Shown: in pieces, positions 23,016-52,184 of the stretch
Layout of the letters: each line of letters begins with the position of its first letter
Numbering within the stretch: the stretch's first letter is position 1
Origin: Chrysomallon squamiferum
Lineage: Eukaryota > Mollusca > Gastropoda > Neomphalida > Peltospiridae
Assembly (NCBI GenBank): GCA_012295275.1
Contig: CM022672.1
Span: 33,541,561 to 33,605,560 of the forward strand
DNA length: 64,000 nucleotides
Direction: 5' to 3'
Notes under the pieces: generated by a model
What the model was told of the DNA's origin: nothing
Database searches by the model: none
Seen by the model: only the letters and a program-made list of their open reading frames with translations
Position numbers and translations under genes: made by a program

Positions 23016-23614
23016 ATGATTCCCACATTGCTTTGTTTTTTTTTGTTCTTGTTTTTTTGTCACTGCGAAATTGCAAATATCACTCTAGTCAAAGTTATTT
23101 GTATAGATTCTGTATAATATTTTCTGTAATGTTTCACAACGGAATAATTATTAACTGACCCTGACAGTTTGTAAAAATTGCGGGAAAGTTTATACAAAAG
23201 TAATTTTTTTGTTGTTGTAGAAAACAGATGTTGAAATGTTACTGCTTTTGGTCTAAGTGTACAGTATGGTATATATTTATTTCTCTCAGAAGATAAAGTT
23301 GTGCGTAAAAATATAGAGGATCTCAGCACCAGTATCAGAATTACATGAATGAAATATCTTCTCTGAATGTCTTCTCTTTCGATACTGAACCATCTACAAG
23401 TTTCAATAGTAAGTCTGACATTACTGCTTATAAACTTTCTATCATTTTTTTTTTGGCATCTTGAACAGATAATTTTCTAATTTAAATTCATCTTTAGACT
23501 TCCTATAATTAATACCTTTAGATGACTCAAGTTTATTTACGATTTTTGTAAAACATAAAAGCTTTTCAACCACAAGACATTCATTTGGAGACATGAATAC
23601 GTACTATATAAACC

Positions 23615-23675
23615 ACATTCATCTAGTATACTTTTTATGGAATATAACAAAGGACATTGATATAGCATTTAAACT
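23615..23675. repeat. 61-bp direct repeat, left copy
   Basis: LINE sequence ACATTCATCTAGTATACTTT..CATTTAAACT repeated identically at 24680-24740, bracketing the 1,004-bp inserted segment. Confidence 0.9.
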
Positions 23676-24679
23676 AGATTTCATAATAAATCTACAGAAG
23701 ACACCTCTGACTACGTTTACTCTGAGAGAAACAAATGATGGGATCGTGGAAATGTAGGGAAAGTTGAAATTCATCGGGTATTGATTAACAGTAAGGTAAG
23801 ACCAGGCAAAAATAATTTATTTGTGAACGAATTAGACCTGACATAGCTACCAATGAGAAACAAACAACTTAAAAACTGTTCAGAAGCCGAATTTCTTCAC
23901 CAAGAAACAAGATAATGTTTATTTAAATATTTTATTAGGACATACTTTTTCTTTTCAGTTTGAAATATGTAATTAGCAGAACAATGTGGACTTTCTAAAC
24001 GATGAAAATAACGTGTCAGCAATAATGCCAAATGATATCTATTTAGATTCAAGACATTCTATGTAGAAACTAGATTAACTGATTTTTAACTCACATTTGG
24101 TTGTATTAGCGAAATATTTATTGAATAATTTATCTATTCTCATTTATTTATTTATTTATTTATTTATTTAGTTATTTATTTATTTATTTATTTAGTTAGT
24201 TAGTTAGTTATAGCAGGGCTCGAAATGACAGATCGTCAGGTCGGCAAATGCGGACAAAATTATGGGTCAATATCCAAAAAATATTATTCTGGCGACCTTG
24301 TTTTTTGCTTCCTTAAGTTATAACATGTTAATCATTTTATCGTAAATATGTATTTCACATAAAAATGTCACACTAAATTTGTGGATCGAATATATATGTA
24401 TTAGTAATAGTAGTAGGTAATAGTAGGGGTTGTAGTAGTAGTAGTGGTAGTAGTAGTAGTAGTAGTAGTAATAGTAGATGTAGTAATAGTAGCAGTAGTA
24501 GGAGTTGTAGTAATAGTAGTAGTAGTAGTAATGAAAAATATTTATTTATTTGTTTGTTTGCTTGTTTATTTACTTATTTGTTTGTTAGTTTGTTTGTTTG
24601 TTTATTTTTATTTTTATTTACTACTTCTTGTAGTAAACGTACTACTGTAAATGACATAACTGTTCACACTGTTAGAATA
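23676..24679 (+). mobile_element. 1-kb inserted copy of the 19.7-20.8 kb segment
   Basis: Starts AGATTTCATAATAAATCTAC and ends at ACTGTTAGAATA. It copies 19.70-20.78 kb of the same block, including the 5'-segment repeat (donor after 23795), the ORF region with its 29-bp deletion, the TTTA array and the AGT tract. It lies inside the LINE between 61-bp direct repeats. I see no transposase, terminal inverted repeat or poly-A. It may be a non-autonomous element or a template-switch duplication. Confidence 0.6.
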
Positions 24680-24740
24680 ACATTCATCTAGTATACTTTT
24701 TATGGAATATAACAAAGGACATTGATATAGCATTTAAACT
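24680..24740. repeat. 61-bp direct repeat, right copy
   Basis: Identical to 23615-23675. Beyond it the LINE continues (ATGACTATACGATAAC). Confidence 0.9.
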
Positions 24741-25233
24741 ATGACTATACGATAACATTTACAAATTTTAACGGTTAAAAACCCATGCCATAAATGTAAT
24801 GATTCTTTCTATAAAACGTATAGGCAATGGATATAATTTTAATTAACCATAACCATAAAGCTAGGTGTTGACTTAACATTTAATACTTGTTTGTAAAATA
24901 TAAATGATTAAAACCCCAGATTTTGCATCCATATTGTAATATTGGTTTCACAATCTTGTCAAACAAATCTAACTGACAGTCGATTGATAAAGTAAATTCT
25001 CTACATTTTTAATACACCAAACGCTGACTTTGAAGCTGATTTGATTAAACCTTACTTAGTATTGATGAAGGGTCCAAATTTACTTGGAACAAGCCGGAGG
25101 AATTTAACATCAGTAGCAATTTCTATTTCCATAGCATTATATATAAATCTAAAATATTTGTTTCTAAATAGCCTCTGAATTTTCAATCTGTTATTATTTA
25201 TAAATAATTCACTAAACATCTTGGTAATGTAAT

Positions 25234-25355
<122 letters not shown>

Positions 25356-25823
25356 TACTTCGATCAATCCGAAAAGGAAACATCAGTTAGTGTTTGTACA
25401 TTGAATGTAATTCTGCTGTTGAAATACCTATGTATGCTAACTTTTCTCTATCTAGAGATGTATTTAATGTTTGTATGATAAGTATTGTTTTTGAAATATC
25501 TCTGTTTTTGAAATACTTCCATCAATCTAAAGAAGTAAGTAACTGCTTTTTGTTGTTATTTTTGTTTTAATAAGAAGTATTGGATTTTTATATCTATATC
25601 TGTGTCTATGATACTGCCAATCCAGAGTTGTAACTGATGTTTGTATAAGTGTTTTTGTTGAAATATCTATGAACTCTGTTCGTCTAAAGTTTTATGAAAC
25701 AAATTTAATTTTTATGTAATGAGTGTTTTACTTATTAAAAATATTTAAAACTTTTGTGAACCATATGAAAACAATATATTTTCAGTCCTATATAATATAT
25801 ATTCTTTTCTCTCTTTTCTTCAG
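25356..25823. other. Immediate upstream region of the sacsin-like gene
   Basis: AT-rich, with short imperfect repeats of the type TGTTTGTAT../GAAATATCT. No core promoter element can be named with confidence. It ends in a pyrimidine-rich TTTTCTCTCTTTTCTTCAG acceptor, which implies that a further upstream 5' UTR exon exists and was not located. Confidence 0.4.
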
Positions 25824-25882
25824 AAGTTGCACTATTTATCATGACATAATAAGGAGAGAGTGTGCACAGTAAAGACAGCTAA

Positions 25883-25886
<4 letters not shown>
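25824..25886 (+). CDS. Sacsin-like gene: exon with 5' UTR and start codon
   Basis: A strong acceptor (CTTTTCTTCAG) precedes, and the donor is ATGG|GTATGT. The ATG at 25883-25885 is immediately preceded by an in-frame TAA and followed by G. That single base completes the first codon of the next exon (G|CT), giving MASSGSSKLKEGL. This start explains the entry phase of 26230 exactly, better than the ATG at 26214, which would need read-through of the acceptor. The resulting protein has no N-terminal ubiquitin-like domain, unlike vertebrate sacsin. Confidence 0.6.
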
Positions 25887-41499
<15,613 letters not shown>

Positions 41500-42233
41500 A
41501 TTGAAAACAAATCAGGTAATTATGTTTGTCGTGAAAACAATATTATAATGAACTCAAATTAAAAGGATCAAAAATATTCATTAGGTAATCTTTTTGTAAA
41601 AACATTTGGTGTTGATAATAATTTCTGTAGTTTCAAAACAGTTTCCCCAAGTGCTACTACTACTACTACTACTACTAATAATAATAATATGTACGTTCAT
41701 ATCAATAATTAATATTAGTTATAAACATGGTAAAATTTCAGAATATTATTATAAGCTGAATTAGCATGCTATTTGATACAGAATTAAGTAACATTTCAGA
41801 ATATTTTACATAAAGAATTTGATAAACTTACAATAATTATCACATATGCAATTGTCTAATAAATATTATAGACATAATTATGTTACTTCCAACATATTAT
41901 TAAATACAAAGTTTGATTTTTTTTTTTTTGATTTTTGCATAGGAAATTTTGTAAAATTTTAAAATAGGATGACATGTAGAATTTGTAATAATTCAGTACA
42001 GTTTTACATTCAAACCTGGATACACTTTATGAGAAAAAAAGTATCACGTACAATTTCAGTTTTATCATTCCTAGATTTGTCACTGATGCAGCTTATTTGA
42101 CTGTTTATTGAAACATTTTTTCATTCGAGATAAACATAGTCTTGATAATTTACTGTTGATGATAATTATCATAGAAACTTGAGTTGTTTTATAGATATTT
42201 CTATTTTTAATTTATTCTGTTTTTCACTTTCAG
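41500..42233 (+). other. 3' UTR with a probable spliced intron (41516-42233)
   Basis: Sixteen bases after the stop, AAATCAG|GTAATT looks like a donor. TTTTTCACTTTCAG at 42220-42233 is a strong acceptor. A 3' UTR intron of 718 bp is therefore likely, with the last exon starting at 42234. The stretch holds an ACT-triplet patch (41655) and nothing coding. The poly-A site was not fixed. Confidence 0.5.
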
Positions 42234-42373
42234 ATTTCACTGGACAGGTTATCGGAAGGATGTCAGTTTGAAAGTTGTTATCTATGTTACTATTGCTGTT
42301 ATTAAAGTCTTGATGTGATGTATAGTTTCAATTACAATTGCAACATAGAAATAATGCTTGTTCCAGACGAAAA

Positions 42374-42404
<31 letters not shown>

Positions 42405-44260
42405 ATCTTTCTTTTGTTGAAATGTTGTATATTTTGTCATCATGTTTCAAATGTAGATGTATGTATAATTATGTCTGTATGCTTTAAAATTATTCAGCAG
42501 TGTTTTTTTTATATAATTATGTTGACTGATATAACTGCTAAAAACAAGGAAAAGAAAGAAGAGATGATGAAGTACAAAACATAAGCAGTAATAAGAATTG
42601 CTATATTTGTCAGAAAATATTCTTTTTATTTTAAAATAACAAAAGTAAATGTTATTAATAGGTTGTATGTGATGATTTCTATATATTTATATTTATATAT
42701 ATATCTGTAATAATATGATGCACACTTTCAAAGAAAAACACTAAAATGCTGTGTATTTTTTAAAATTCTGATGAGATGTATTATTTGTTTTTGCTTTGTT
42801 TTAATTTTCACTGCTCATTTAAAATGGTGATATATGTTTATATTTACATTAGACCTCAAATATGGATGTTATAATTATTGAAACACACAAGTCATGCTTG
42901 ATTGTTTATTTCTTGTTGATGTTTTATTTGTATGTATTTTACTTTGATTTAAACCGATGATTATGTTTAAAAAAAAGAGAGAAAAAAAAAAAAGGAAAGG
43001 GCAGAAAAAAAAAGGAAAACAAGACTTCAAAAGGAAAAGAAATAGTAACAATATTTACATAATAGTTTTATATGTACTTAAGTTGTACATTATTTAATTT
43101 GAAAAAATTATATTCTTCAAAAAGATGAATTTGCAGTAAATATCCTAAAATATGTTTTGAAGAGAAAAGCAAAAAAAAAACATAAATCAGTTTTATGTTT
43201 CTGTGTATATCTGTGAACACACAAAGACACACACACAGAAACACATATAATTATAAACAGAACTGTGTAATACTGACCTTTGTAAAGTTTTGTATGAAGA
43301 CACCAATAGTCTGATTATCTACTGCTGATGATATAATTATCAATGACTTGTTTTGTAGTTGATCACTAGTTTCAGTTCCAGTTGTGTTGTATATTTACAC
43401 CTAAAATCACTTTTGTTGAAATTGAATTTTGTAATATATTTTCTATCATGTTTCAAATGTAAGACAGTATAATTATGTCTCTATGCTTTGAAATTATTCA
43501 AAAGGAAATTTTTTTTTTTGTAATTATGTTGACTGAATAACTATAAAACAAAAAAAGAAAGAAAAAAAATGATTTTCATAGATACAAAATGTGCAGAATA
43601 TTGAATATATATTATTATTTTGTTTGAATATTTTTTTTTTAAAAAAAAAAATGTATAATGTTAGTAATATATATAATTATCAATGACATGTTTGTATATA
43701 TCACCTAGTTTAAGTGCACACTTTCAAAGGAAAACACTAAAATGCTTTCTTTTTTTTGAATTCTGATTTTGTATATATTTTTCATCATTGTTTTAAATTT
43801 AAATATATGTATCATTTAAAATTAAAATTATTCATATGTTTTTATTTTTTTTTATAATTTATGTTGACTGATGATATAACTGCTAAAAACAAGAAAAAGA
43901 AAGAAGAGAAGATGAACTACAAAACATAAGCAGTAATAAGAATTGCTATATTTGTCATAAAATATACTTTTTATTTTAAAATCACAAAAGTAAATGTTAT
44001 TAATAGATTGTATGTGATGATGTCTATATATATATATATATTTATATATATGTGTAATGATACAAACACACACAGACACAAACACATATAATTATAAACA
44101 GAACTGTGTAATATTATGGTTTGACCTTTGTAATGTTTTGTATCAAGACATCAATAGTCTTGTTATCTACTTCTGATGATATAATTATCATTGAATTATT
44201 TTGGAGTAGATGTCTAGTGTCAACTGCAGTTGTGTTGTGGATTTACACCTCTATCACATA
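42120..44260. repeat. Degenerate tandem duplications in the 3' flank
   Basis: GTTGACTGAT..ATAACTGCTAAAAACAAG and the following 170 bp occur at 42521-42690 and 43861-44030. AATTATAAACAGAACTGTGT and the next 150 bp occur at 43247-43402 and 44090-44252. TCATGTTTCAAATGTA-like units occur near 42439, 43447 and 43783. Together this is an old repeat array with about 0.8- and 1.3-kb offsets, not coding. Confidence 0.8.
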
Positions 44261-46072
44261 AGATGTGAATTGAAATACACTAGCAGCATGAAATAATCTT
44301 AAGACAGGTGTTCAAATGTCAGTTAGTTGAAATATAGGAAAACAAAATTTTGTTCAGATCATACAATTATTGCTTGAACTAATATGAACCAAAGTATTTG
44401 GTTCATAAAAATATGATTTTGATAGATATTTGTTTTTCTAAAATGTGCAGAATATTGAATATATATTATTAGTTCTTTGAATCCTTACTTATGTGTTACA
44501 GATGTATATAATATGTAAGAATAATGTTTCGTCTGATAATGTGTTTTGTCATATATGAATATAGGTTGTTACAAAATGTCAGTTATGTCGTTATCTACAC
44601 AAATGGTGATGTATAGAACAATAGTTTTTCCTTTGTATTTTAATACTTGTAATACTGATGAATTGTAAGAAATGTTACTTTGATTTTAAAATATTATTCC
44701 ATTTATACCAACAAGAACTCAAAAAATTTAAAAAATTAAAAGAGCAGATAGATATGTTATAAACATGTGGAATTAGTTTATTTTTGGTTTTCATTTTGCA
44801 TTCAATAAATTGTTTTTTCACAGTTTTCAGACTAAATGAAGTGCAAATTATTATCACAGAGTCATATAATTAATGTTTATCTTATATTTAATTTAATATT
44901 ATCAACCAGTGATCAAAAATTAATTGTAATTTTAATATGTATATTTTTAAAAATATTTTAGTTTTGTATTTTTAGAAGCAGTTTTTTTTAAAAATTAATA
45001 TTAAAATATGTTTTTAAATGATGTGAACTTCATTCATTTTGCTTAGAAAATGTTCTGATGGTACATGTTGGCAAATTTTCATTACATATATAATATTAAA
45101 TGTGTTGTTAAACAGCTTAAGAGGTGATAAAATAATTTTATGAGAGGTGTTAATATAAAAATAATGTACAAATGAAAGAGAAAAATGTTCTGATGGGTCA
45201 GTAGACTACAAAATTGGCTTGGTTAAATCAGGCAGTGGTTAATAAACCAACATGCTCGATTATATTTAATCACTTAATTTCATATCCTAATACAGAAAAT
45301 GTATTGGATCATATGAAGAGGAAGTATCTTGGCTATAAATTGTTTTTGTTCATAACTACTTGAATTATTATTATTATTATTAAAGAATATTATTTTATTT
45401 AGTTGTGTAAGTTGATCACCTGCAAGTCATATGTTACAACACAAGTGTTAATAGGTTTTGAATGAAGACCATAAACTTTTTTACATAATTTTTATATTTA
45501 TTTCCATATCATTATTATCTTATAACATTTATAAATCTATGTATAGATTCATCTAAACATGAATTTCATTTTAAAATATTTATTTATTAATTAGTATTAG
45601 TATTATTATTATTTAAAATGTAGGTATTTTGGCTATTTATTTTTTGTTTCATTATGACAGCTTGAGACAGGTTAATGTTAACACATGAATTCATAAGATT
45701 TATGCAAATTAAGATTTGAATTAATATTTAATCTGCAGAAAAAGAAAGGATTTCTTTTCTATATCTCTGAACCTATAAAAAGTTACAAAATATTTGTTAG
45801 TCATCAGTGTTCTAAGACAAAAGACTGTTGTAAACTCACCATATAATAATACCACATTACCATGTGCTTCAGGAAAATCTGGTTTAAGTTTGTAAAAAAT
45901 TTCGTTTACATGTGTATGTTATGAGAATAGGTATAATAATAATAATAATAATAATCCTTCTTCTTCTTTTTATTCTTATTATCATCTTAATATTATTATT
46001 ATCATTTTATTCATATTAAGTAACAAAATAAAACAGTTGTCTCTTATAAACTAGTTTAAAATACAGTTACTG
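44261..46072. other. AT-rich flank without a gene
   Basis: No credible ORF. Short TTA/AAT runs near 45367, 45605 and 45930. AATAAA-type signals such as ATTCAATAAATTG (about 44800) could serve the sacsin-like transcript, but none is decisive. Confidence 0.5.
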
Positions 46073-46420
46073 GATGGTGCGACCGAGTACAGGGGTATCG
46101 TAAAATAATTTTTCATTTTTCTAATCATCTCGTATTTACTTTTTTTATATCGCCTGAGTTCGTTCACCTACTTATAAACTAAAGTTTTTCCCTTCTTTTT
46201 TTTATAATTTTTTGTGTTTTTTTTTTAAACGTTATGGTTTTTTGTTTATATAAATCATTGACTTATTTACTTATTGTAGTCGTCTACTTCTTTGAACTGC
46301 TTATTATCTAGAGTTACTTCCCTTCTGTCAATAACAAAATATTTTATTTTTTCATCCATGTTCGATATCTAATAAAAACAAATATGTTATTGCAAACTGA
46401 ATAACGATGATTATGAGTAA
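46073..46420. repeat. Extension of A' homologous to contig 1, not to A
   Basis: GGATGGTGCGACCGAGTACA onward follows contig 1 from 2551. In block A the corresponding sequence left of 11025 is only weakly similar or lost in the gap. Confidence 0.8.
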
Positions 46421-47553
46421 CTAACGTAGCTAATCGATTAGAAAACATTTAAGGTAATTAAAATTTTTACTTTTATTGTCACTGTCGTTAAAATATTTTA
46501 TTTAGAAAAAATATATTATGCTTACTTTTCTTTTTCTTTGTATTCTTCAATTTAATACTTTAATTATTTATCTTCAGTGTAAATTATATCGATAATAATG
46601 TGTGCTAAGTAATAAATAAATATAGACAAAAAGAAGATGTTTGTTTATTTTATTAAAATGTATTTTGATTCTTAACATCGTCTATTTTCAATCGTTCTTT
46701 TTTGACTGACACTATTTTCGAAAAATTAATGATAGGACAGAAAGCAAGGACAAAACAAAGGAAATTATGTAGGTATGTAACAGTTTTCTGATATGGTTGA
46801 ACATGGCGTTTTGATCCAGATAATGAAAGCTCTAGACTCAATAATTCAGACTAAACTGGTTTCGATCCTATTTACGTGAGTGGCATGATGTGGAAGAAAT
46901 CGGTGACGTTACTTCCACCATGGGTCGCATATTCTTTTTCATCTAATGTGAACGATATCCCATTAGGTGTCCAGGGTAAATTATAATTCTATACCGACGA
47001 CTGTACTGCTATTGCTAGACAGAAACACAACAGAAATTCAGCAATAACTTTGAAATGAACTAGAATGAATAAGGCGTTGCTCATTGATAACAAACTTTCT
47101 TTCTTACCTGGAAAGACTGAGTCAATTCTCTTTGCTTGAAACATGAAACAGCGTAGAGTGGTGAGGAAGATCGACAATCTTGTCTTTGTTTAACGTAAAA
47201 CTCGGTTATCTATGAAACTTATTTTGTTAGAGAGGTTCTTTTAAAAAAAATAAGTAAGTCAGTAAGAAAATAACTAAATATATATATATTAAAGTACTAC
47301 TTTTTATATGTGTATATTCTTGAGATAATCTAGCCTCTATATATGAAATAAAGAAGAGATGAAGTAACGACAAATATTAAATATGTATTAACACTTGTAA
47401 TAAGTAAATAATCAGTATTTAACTGCCAATATATGTTAATAATTAGAGTTCTTTTACAGGAATATACGCCATCGTGAATTTTTTAATTTTGAAGTTACAT
47501 TAATTAGCGTCCAATTTTGTATAAGGCGAACTGAAACAGGTTTGAAATTTGTA

Positions 47554-47620
<67 letters not shown>

Positions 47621-48762
47621 TAATAAATAACAATAGTCCCTGCTAGAAAAAAAATAAAAAAATAAAAATAAATAAAAGACAGAACAACAAACAGCGTAAA
47701 ATTGAAATACACCACAAGAGCGTATGCAGAAATGACAGCAGGTTTTGCTACGAATACGCCGAAAGCGAAAACTAGCTTCTCTTCAACCTGAGTATAAAAA
47801 CGTTATAGACTCCATATCTCATATTATTTATTTATTTATTTATTACTATTATTACTATTACTATTACTATTATTATTATTACTATAATTACTATTATTAC
47901 TATTACTATTATTATTATTATTATTACTATAATTACTATTATTACTATTATTATTATTATTACTATTATTACTATTATTATTATTATTATTATTATTAGT
48001 ATTAGTATTAGTATTATTATTATTATTACTGTGTTACATATGATGGAGGGTGTGTGATTACGTGTTCATGTGTTCTGTGGGAACGAGCGGATATCATTGG
48101 TCATCGTTAACGAACAATTTACGAAACATTCTGCTTCCTTTGATTCCTCTGAGGTAGCCACGTGTAATCATATATCAGCATGACAGTGCCTAGACGATAT
48201 AGCCGATATAGCCGATATAGCCGATATAGCCGATAGAGGGTAGGAACGTCAACGAACTGTCACGAACTGCTTAACAGATAAACAGAGAAACACAAATGGC
48301 ATGTCATGGATGCCATGGATCGTCGAGTCCAACAGCATCCTCAGCTCACATTGTACACAGAGCTTATTATTCTATTAGAATCATCATCATCAGTTTCGTG
48401 ATCATCATTATTATAATCATCTTCGTCATCGACATCATCGTCACCATCACGACCATCATCATTGCCATCATCATACTTATCATCATCATCACCATGATTA
48501 TTATTTTTGTTGTTGTTGTTGTTATAGAAATATATTTGCTAAATAATATTGTTGTGATGGTGGAATTAACGTAAAGGAACAGTCTACTTAAGTTGTATTG
48601 ACGATGATATGATGATAATAATAATAATAATAATAATAATATTGATGATAATGATGCTGATGACGATAAACATCTTCGTCATCATCATTGTCGTTAGCTT
48701 TAGATTGTTTATAGAAATATATAATGATTTTATTTCTGTGACCAATGCAGGGCAGTACATAC

Positions 48763-48867
48763 CCGCAACATGAAAGATACTGATGTAAACACTGACACTC
48801 TAAGTATGTATTCTCTGGTGACATCACAACACCGTCAGATTCGCAGTACGGTTTGATTGTCCGTCAT
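48763..48867 (-). pseudogene. Decayed MSMB-like exon 2 in block A'
   Basis: Same 105-nt remnant as 13365-13469, with the same one-base loss and cysteine loss. Confidence 0.7.
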
Positions 48868-49080
48868 CTACAACAACAGCAATAGTTTAGTAAATGTCCA
48901 GTTTAACTACTCTCATATGATGATAATGAGAGAGAAACTAAGTTAAGCTCTCCTCCCCAAACTCTTATGTATGTTTTATTTTTCGCGTCCTAGCTATGAA
49001 CGTTAGTATTTGTGTATGAATGTGTGTATGTGTGTGTGTTTGTTTTTGTGTGTTTGTTTATGTGTGATCCTGAGGGAAAG

Positions 49081-50753
49081 GTTAATATGTGTGTGACTGA
49101 ATAATCATCAGTTTGTAAATTTGCTAGTATCCTGACAGTTACTTCGGTCCGCGAATCAACGAAAAGCCTGTTTAATTGCGAGTTTAATTATCACCTCGGG
49201 AGTGGTGGGTGTTCCGGGCTCTTGTTTCGCAGAACGATCTGGCGACAGACGTCTAGCAGCAGGGTTCGTAACACCCTTTTCTTTCTTATAACAATCCGAA
49301 GATTTTTTGTTGAGGGAGAACTGTGGAACGATCCCATAGTACGGTCGGTGTCCCGGGAACACACTTGGTAACTAGTTATTTATATGACTGCTGTTTTACC
49401 GTATTAACCCGTGTGTGGTTCATGTGACAGATTACAATATTTCTATTCATCTATATTAATCTTTACTACCGTATTGATTGTTCAACAGTTTTATAAAATG
49501 TCTTCTGTTTGTTGTTTTCTTGTGTACAAAAACTTGATACGGTATTTATAATATACTGCATAATTATATCCCATATCGGATAACCCTACAACAAGCCAAC
49601 TCAGGTAGTAACTGACCTGAGACGGACATATATTTACAACTTAGGGGAATCCCCGTGAAAGGAACAAATTGGGGCCTTGGTCAGGGATCTTAAGCGGAGA
49701 CGTACCTATTGAAATCTGATTTGTAATTGAGGGCTTTATAAATTTGTATTGCAATTCAGTAGACGTACGCCATAGTACCCAGGTAGTCGGTTTAATGAGG
49801 TCAGCTGAGCCATAGTTACTGGGTAGACCATCGCCAGAAAGGGTAAATGAACCGGTTGAGTTTGACAAAAGGCTAAGTCACGAATTTAAAGCCGGGGATA
49901 AGGTGCTGCTGTAGCTTCCATTTAAAAAGGGTTCATTGAAGAACCGATATTTCAGTCACTATGTTGTGCATAAACGGGTTAAAGAGACAGGCTATATTAT
50001 AACGCTCCTGATAGGGATAGGACAATTAGGTATTGTCACATCAGTTTACTAAAGGGCTACGTTGACAGACTGCGGATAGTTCCCGTGTTACCTGTCCAGA
50101 CTGGGAGCCTCTCAACCCCGTGTGATGACGCCAGGACTGCAGAGATCAAATTAACCAACAGCCACATTCTAGCAGACTTGAGTCTATTTCTACAGCACCT
50201 TGACAACCCTCAGCATGCATATGAGATAATACTTCCACTTTTCAGAGCTTTACCTAATACTTTAATCCAGGATGTTTGGAGCCAAACGCTACACCGATTC
50301 GCCGGCATTCCTATCGGCTAAACTCGGAAAAACTGGCAGTAGTGAAAAAAGTAGGTAGATTACATGCTGGAACACAACATTTTGGAATACAACATTCTGA
50401 AACCATCGTTCAGTCAGTTGGCATCACCTGTTATTCTAATTCAAAAAGGTGATAACAGCTTTCGGGTGTGTGCTGTCCTGTGTCGTATGAATCAACTCAT
50501 AATGGCAGATGTTTACCCTCTGCCCCGCCTTGACGATTGCATCGATCAGGTTGGACATGCTAAATTCATCACCAAATTGGACTTACTGAAGGGTTATTAC
50601 GTCATTCTCTTAAGAAATCGGCACTGCATCCAGAGGTTGTTTTTACTGACCATGATCCACTGACCTTCACCCACAGAAGGAAAGCCACCAACCGGGGCAT
50701 TTTAAGATGGAGTCTTCTTCTGCAGGAATTCCCAATTACCATTGAAACCTCAA
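49081..50753 (+). mobile_element. Degenerate Gmr1-like gypsy fragment, A' copy
   Basis: Same integrase-C-terminus then reverse-transcriptase arrangement as in block A. Poly-A before VGRLHAG is shorter here, so the linker frame differs. The RT part again ends after LDLLKGYY. Confidence 0.75.
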
Positions 50754-51072
50754 AAAATCATCATTCTTCTCTATGACCTCTTTCTATCTGTCAGCTTTTT
50801 AATGCTACATTCATGAAATTCCTTAGTTTTAGCTAATATTTACTTCATACAAACAGACATAACTTTCCTCATTGCCTGACACAAACACACACACACACAC
50901 ACATACATGCACACACACACGCGCACGTACACTAATATATAATAATTAATATTATAATTAATTAATTTACGAAAACAAAGACGACAGGGTATATTACTAA
51001 TGACAAATATTCTTTATAACCACAACTAGTTACTTTGGTTTGAATATCAATCTACAGAAATGATCAACGTAC

Positions 51073-51162
51073 CTGTGATGCTGAGTTTAGCATCTCCATC
51101 AGACAGTAACAATCTGAAGTGTAAAGAAACGTAGAAAACGTTAGGACAGCGAAAACCAACAT
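51073..51162 (-). pseudogene. Decayed MSMB-like exon 1 in block A'
   Basis: 90-nt signal-peptide exon with the same one-base loss as 15681-15770 and a few extra substitutions; GTACGT donor kept. Confidence 0.7.
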
Positions 51163-51813
51163 GTTCGCTTCTCTCACTCGATGTTTTTATGACTGTCGAA
51201 CTTACTGAACTTAGAAAAGATAAGAAAAACAACCATATGTTGTTTTCTTTTTTTTATTTTCTTCTATTTTTCTTCTTTTTTTCAACCTTTGCGTTTTTGG
51301 TATGTAAATTTGTGTAACGGAGAGCCATATAGAGATAGTGAATGAGTCTGAGAAAGAAAGAAAAAACGAGAGAGAGAGAGACTTGAAACTTGACAAATAA
51401 TGTTATATTTGTGTTGTCATTGTGGTTATATGTATGTGTATGTTTGTGTGTGTGTGTACCTCTTTCTCTCTCTCTATATATATAAAACTGACAAATTTGC
51501 ACACAAGGTTTACGCACACACGTACAAAAGCGAAACCTCTTCTTTAAAAGGCTAATTGTTCATTTTTTATTTTAATTTTGCATTGTTGTAAGAAAGATGT
51601 GAATTCTGATAGAAAGGGTTTAAAGGTATATGAAATCTGAATTATGCTCAATTTAAATTTAACCTGATGCAAATATACAGGCAATGTTTTCTGAGAAAAA
51701 AATATAATTATTTTGTGGAAGAATTAATGAAAGAATGAATGTTTAACACACAAACCTGCAAATAAAAGTAGTAGTAGTAGCAGTAATAATAATAATACTA
51801 ATAATAAAATAAA

Positions 51814-51845
<32 letters not shown>

Positions 51846-51847
51846 AA

Positions 51848-51882
<35 letters not shown>

Positions 51883-51991
51883 GTGTTCTGTAATACAAAT
51901 TAATATTTGAAAAAATAAATAAAAAAAAAAAAAAAAAAAAAAATAAATAATTCAGTAAAAAATAAATAATTAATTTTGATTTCAAGTTTCT

Positions 51992-52184
51992 CCCAGAACG
52001 GAGAGGGCGATTCCTGGATGTACTGCAATATCGGGTAAACCCGTGGCAAAGGCGGAGCAAGCCCCTGACACTTCGCTTAGTTCCAAAAATCAGTTTAATA
52101 TCGATGTCCCCCAATGGAGAACGTATCAAATATTAAGCTGATAAGAACAGACACTACACTTTGATCTTAGCAGAAAGGCCGATA
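51992..52184 (-). ncRNA. U2 snRNA-like sequence, A' copy (probable pseudogene)
   Basis: Same sequence as 16597-16787 apart from small indels (GAGAGGG, CCCCC). It shares the GTAGTG branch-site element and the altered 5' end. Confidence 0.85.

Larger units (their letters stand above)
23240..25195 (-). mobile_element. LINE (non-LTR retrotransposon) 3' remnant, interrupted
   Basis: On the minus strand, from about 25195 to 24741, translated pieces read AMEIEIATDVKFLRLV, SKSAFGVLK, then TLSIDCQLDLFDKIVKPIL followed by YGCKIWGF. This is the conserved segment downstream of the reverse transcriptase in many animal LINEs. The frame resumes at 23675-23300 with ECLVVEKLL, then IETCRW..IEREDRVFHSC, matching the LINE C-terminal IE.GRW..I.R..R.C..C element. 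Frameshifts and stops are frequent, so it is dead. A 1-kb segment (23676-24679) splits it. The matching part in A' is 58704-59088. The clade (L2/CR1/RTE type) cannot be set from this. Confidence 0.7.
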
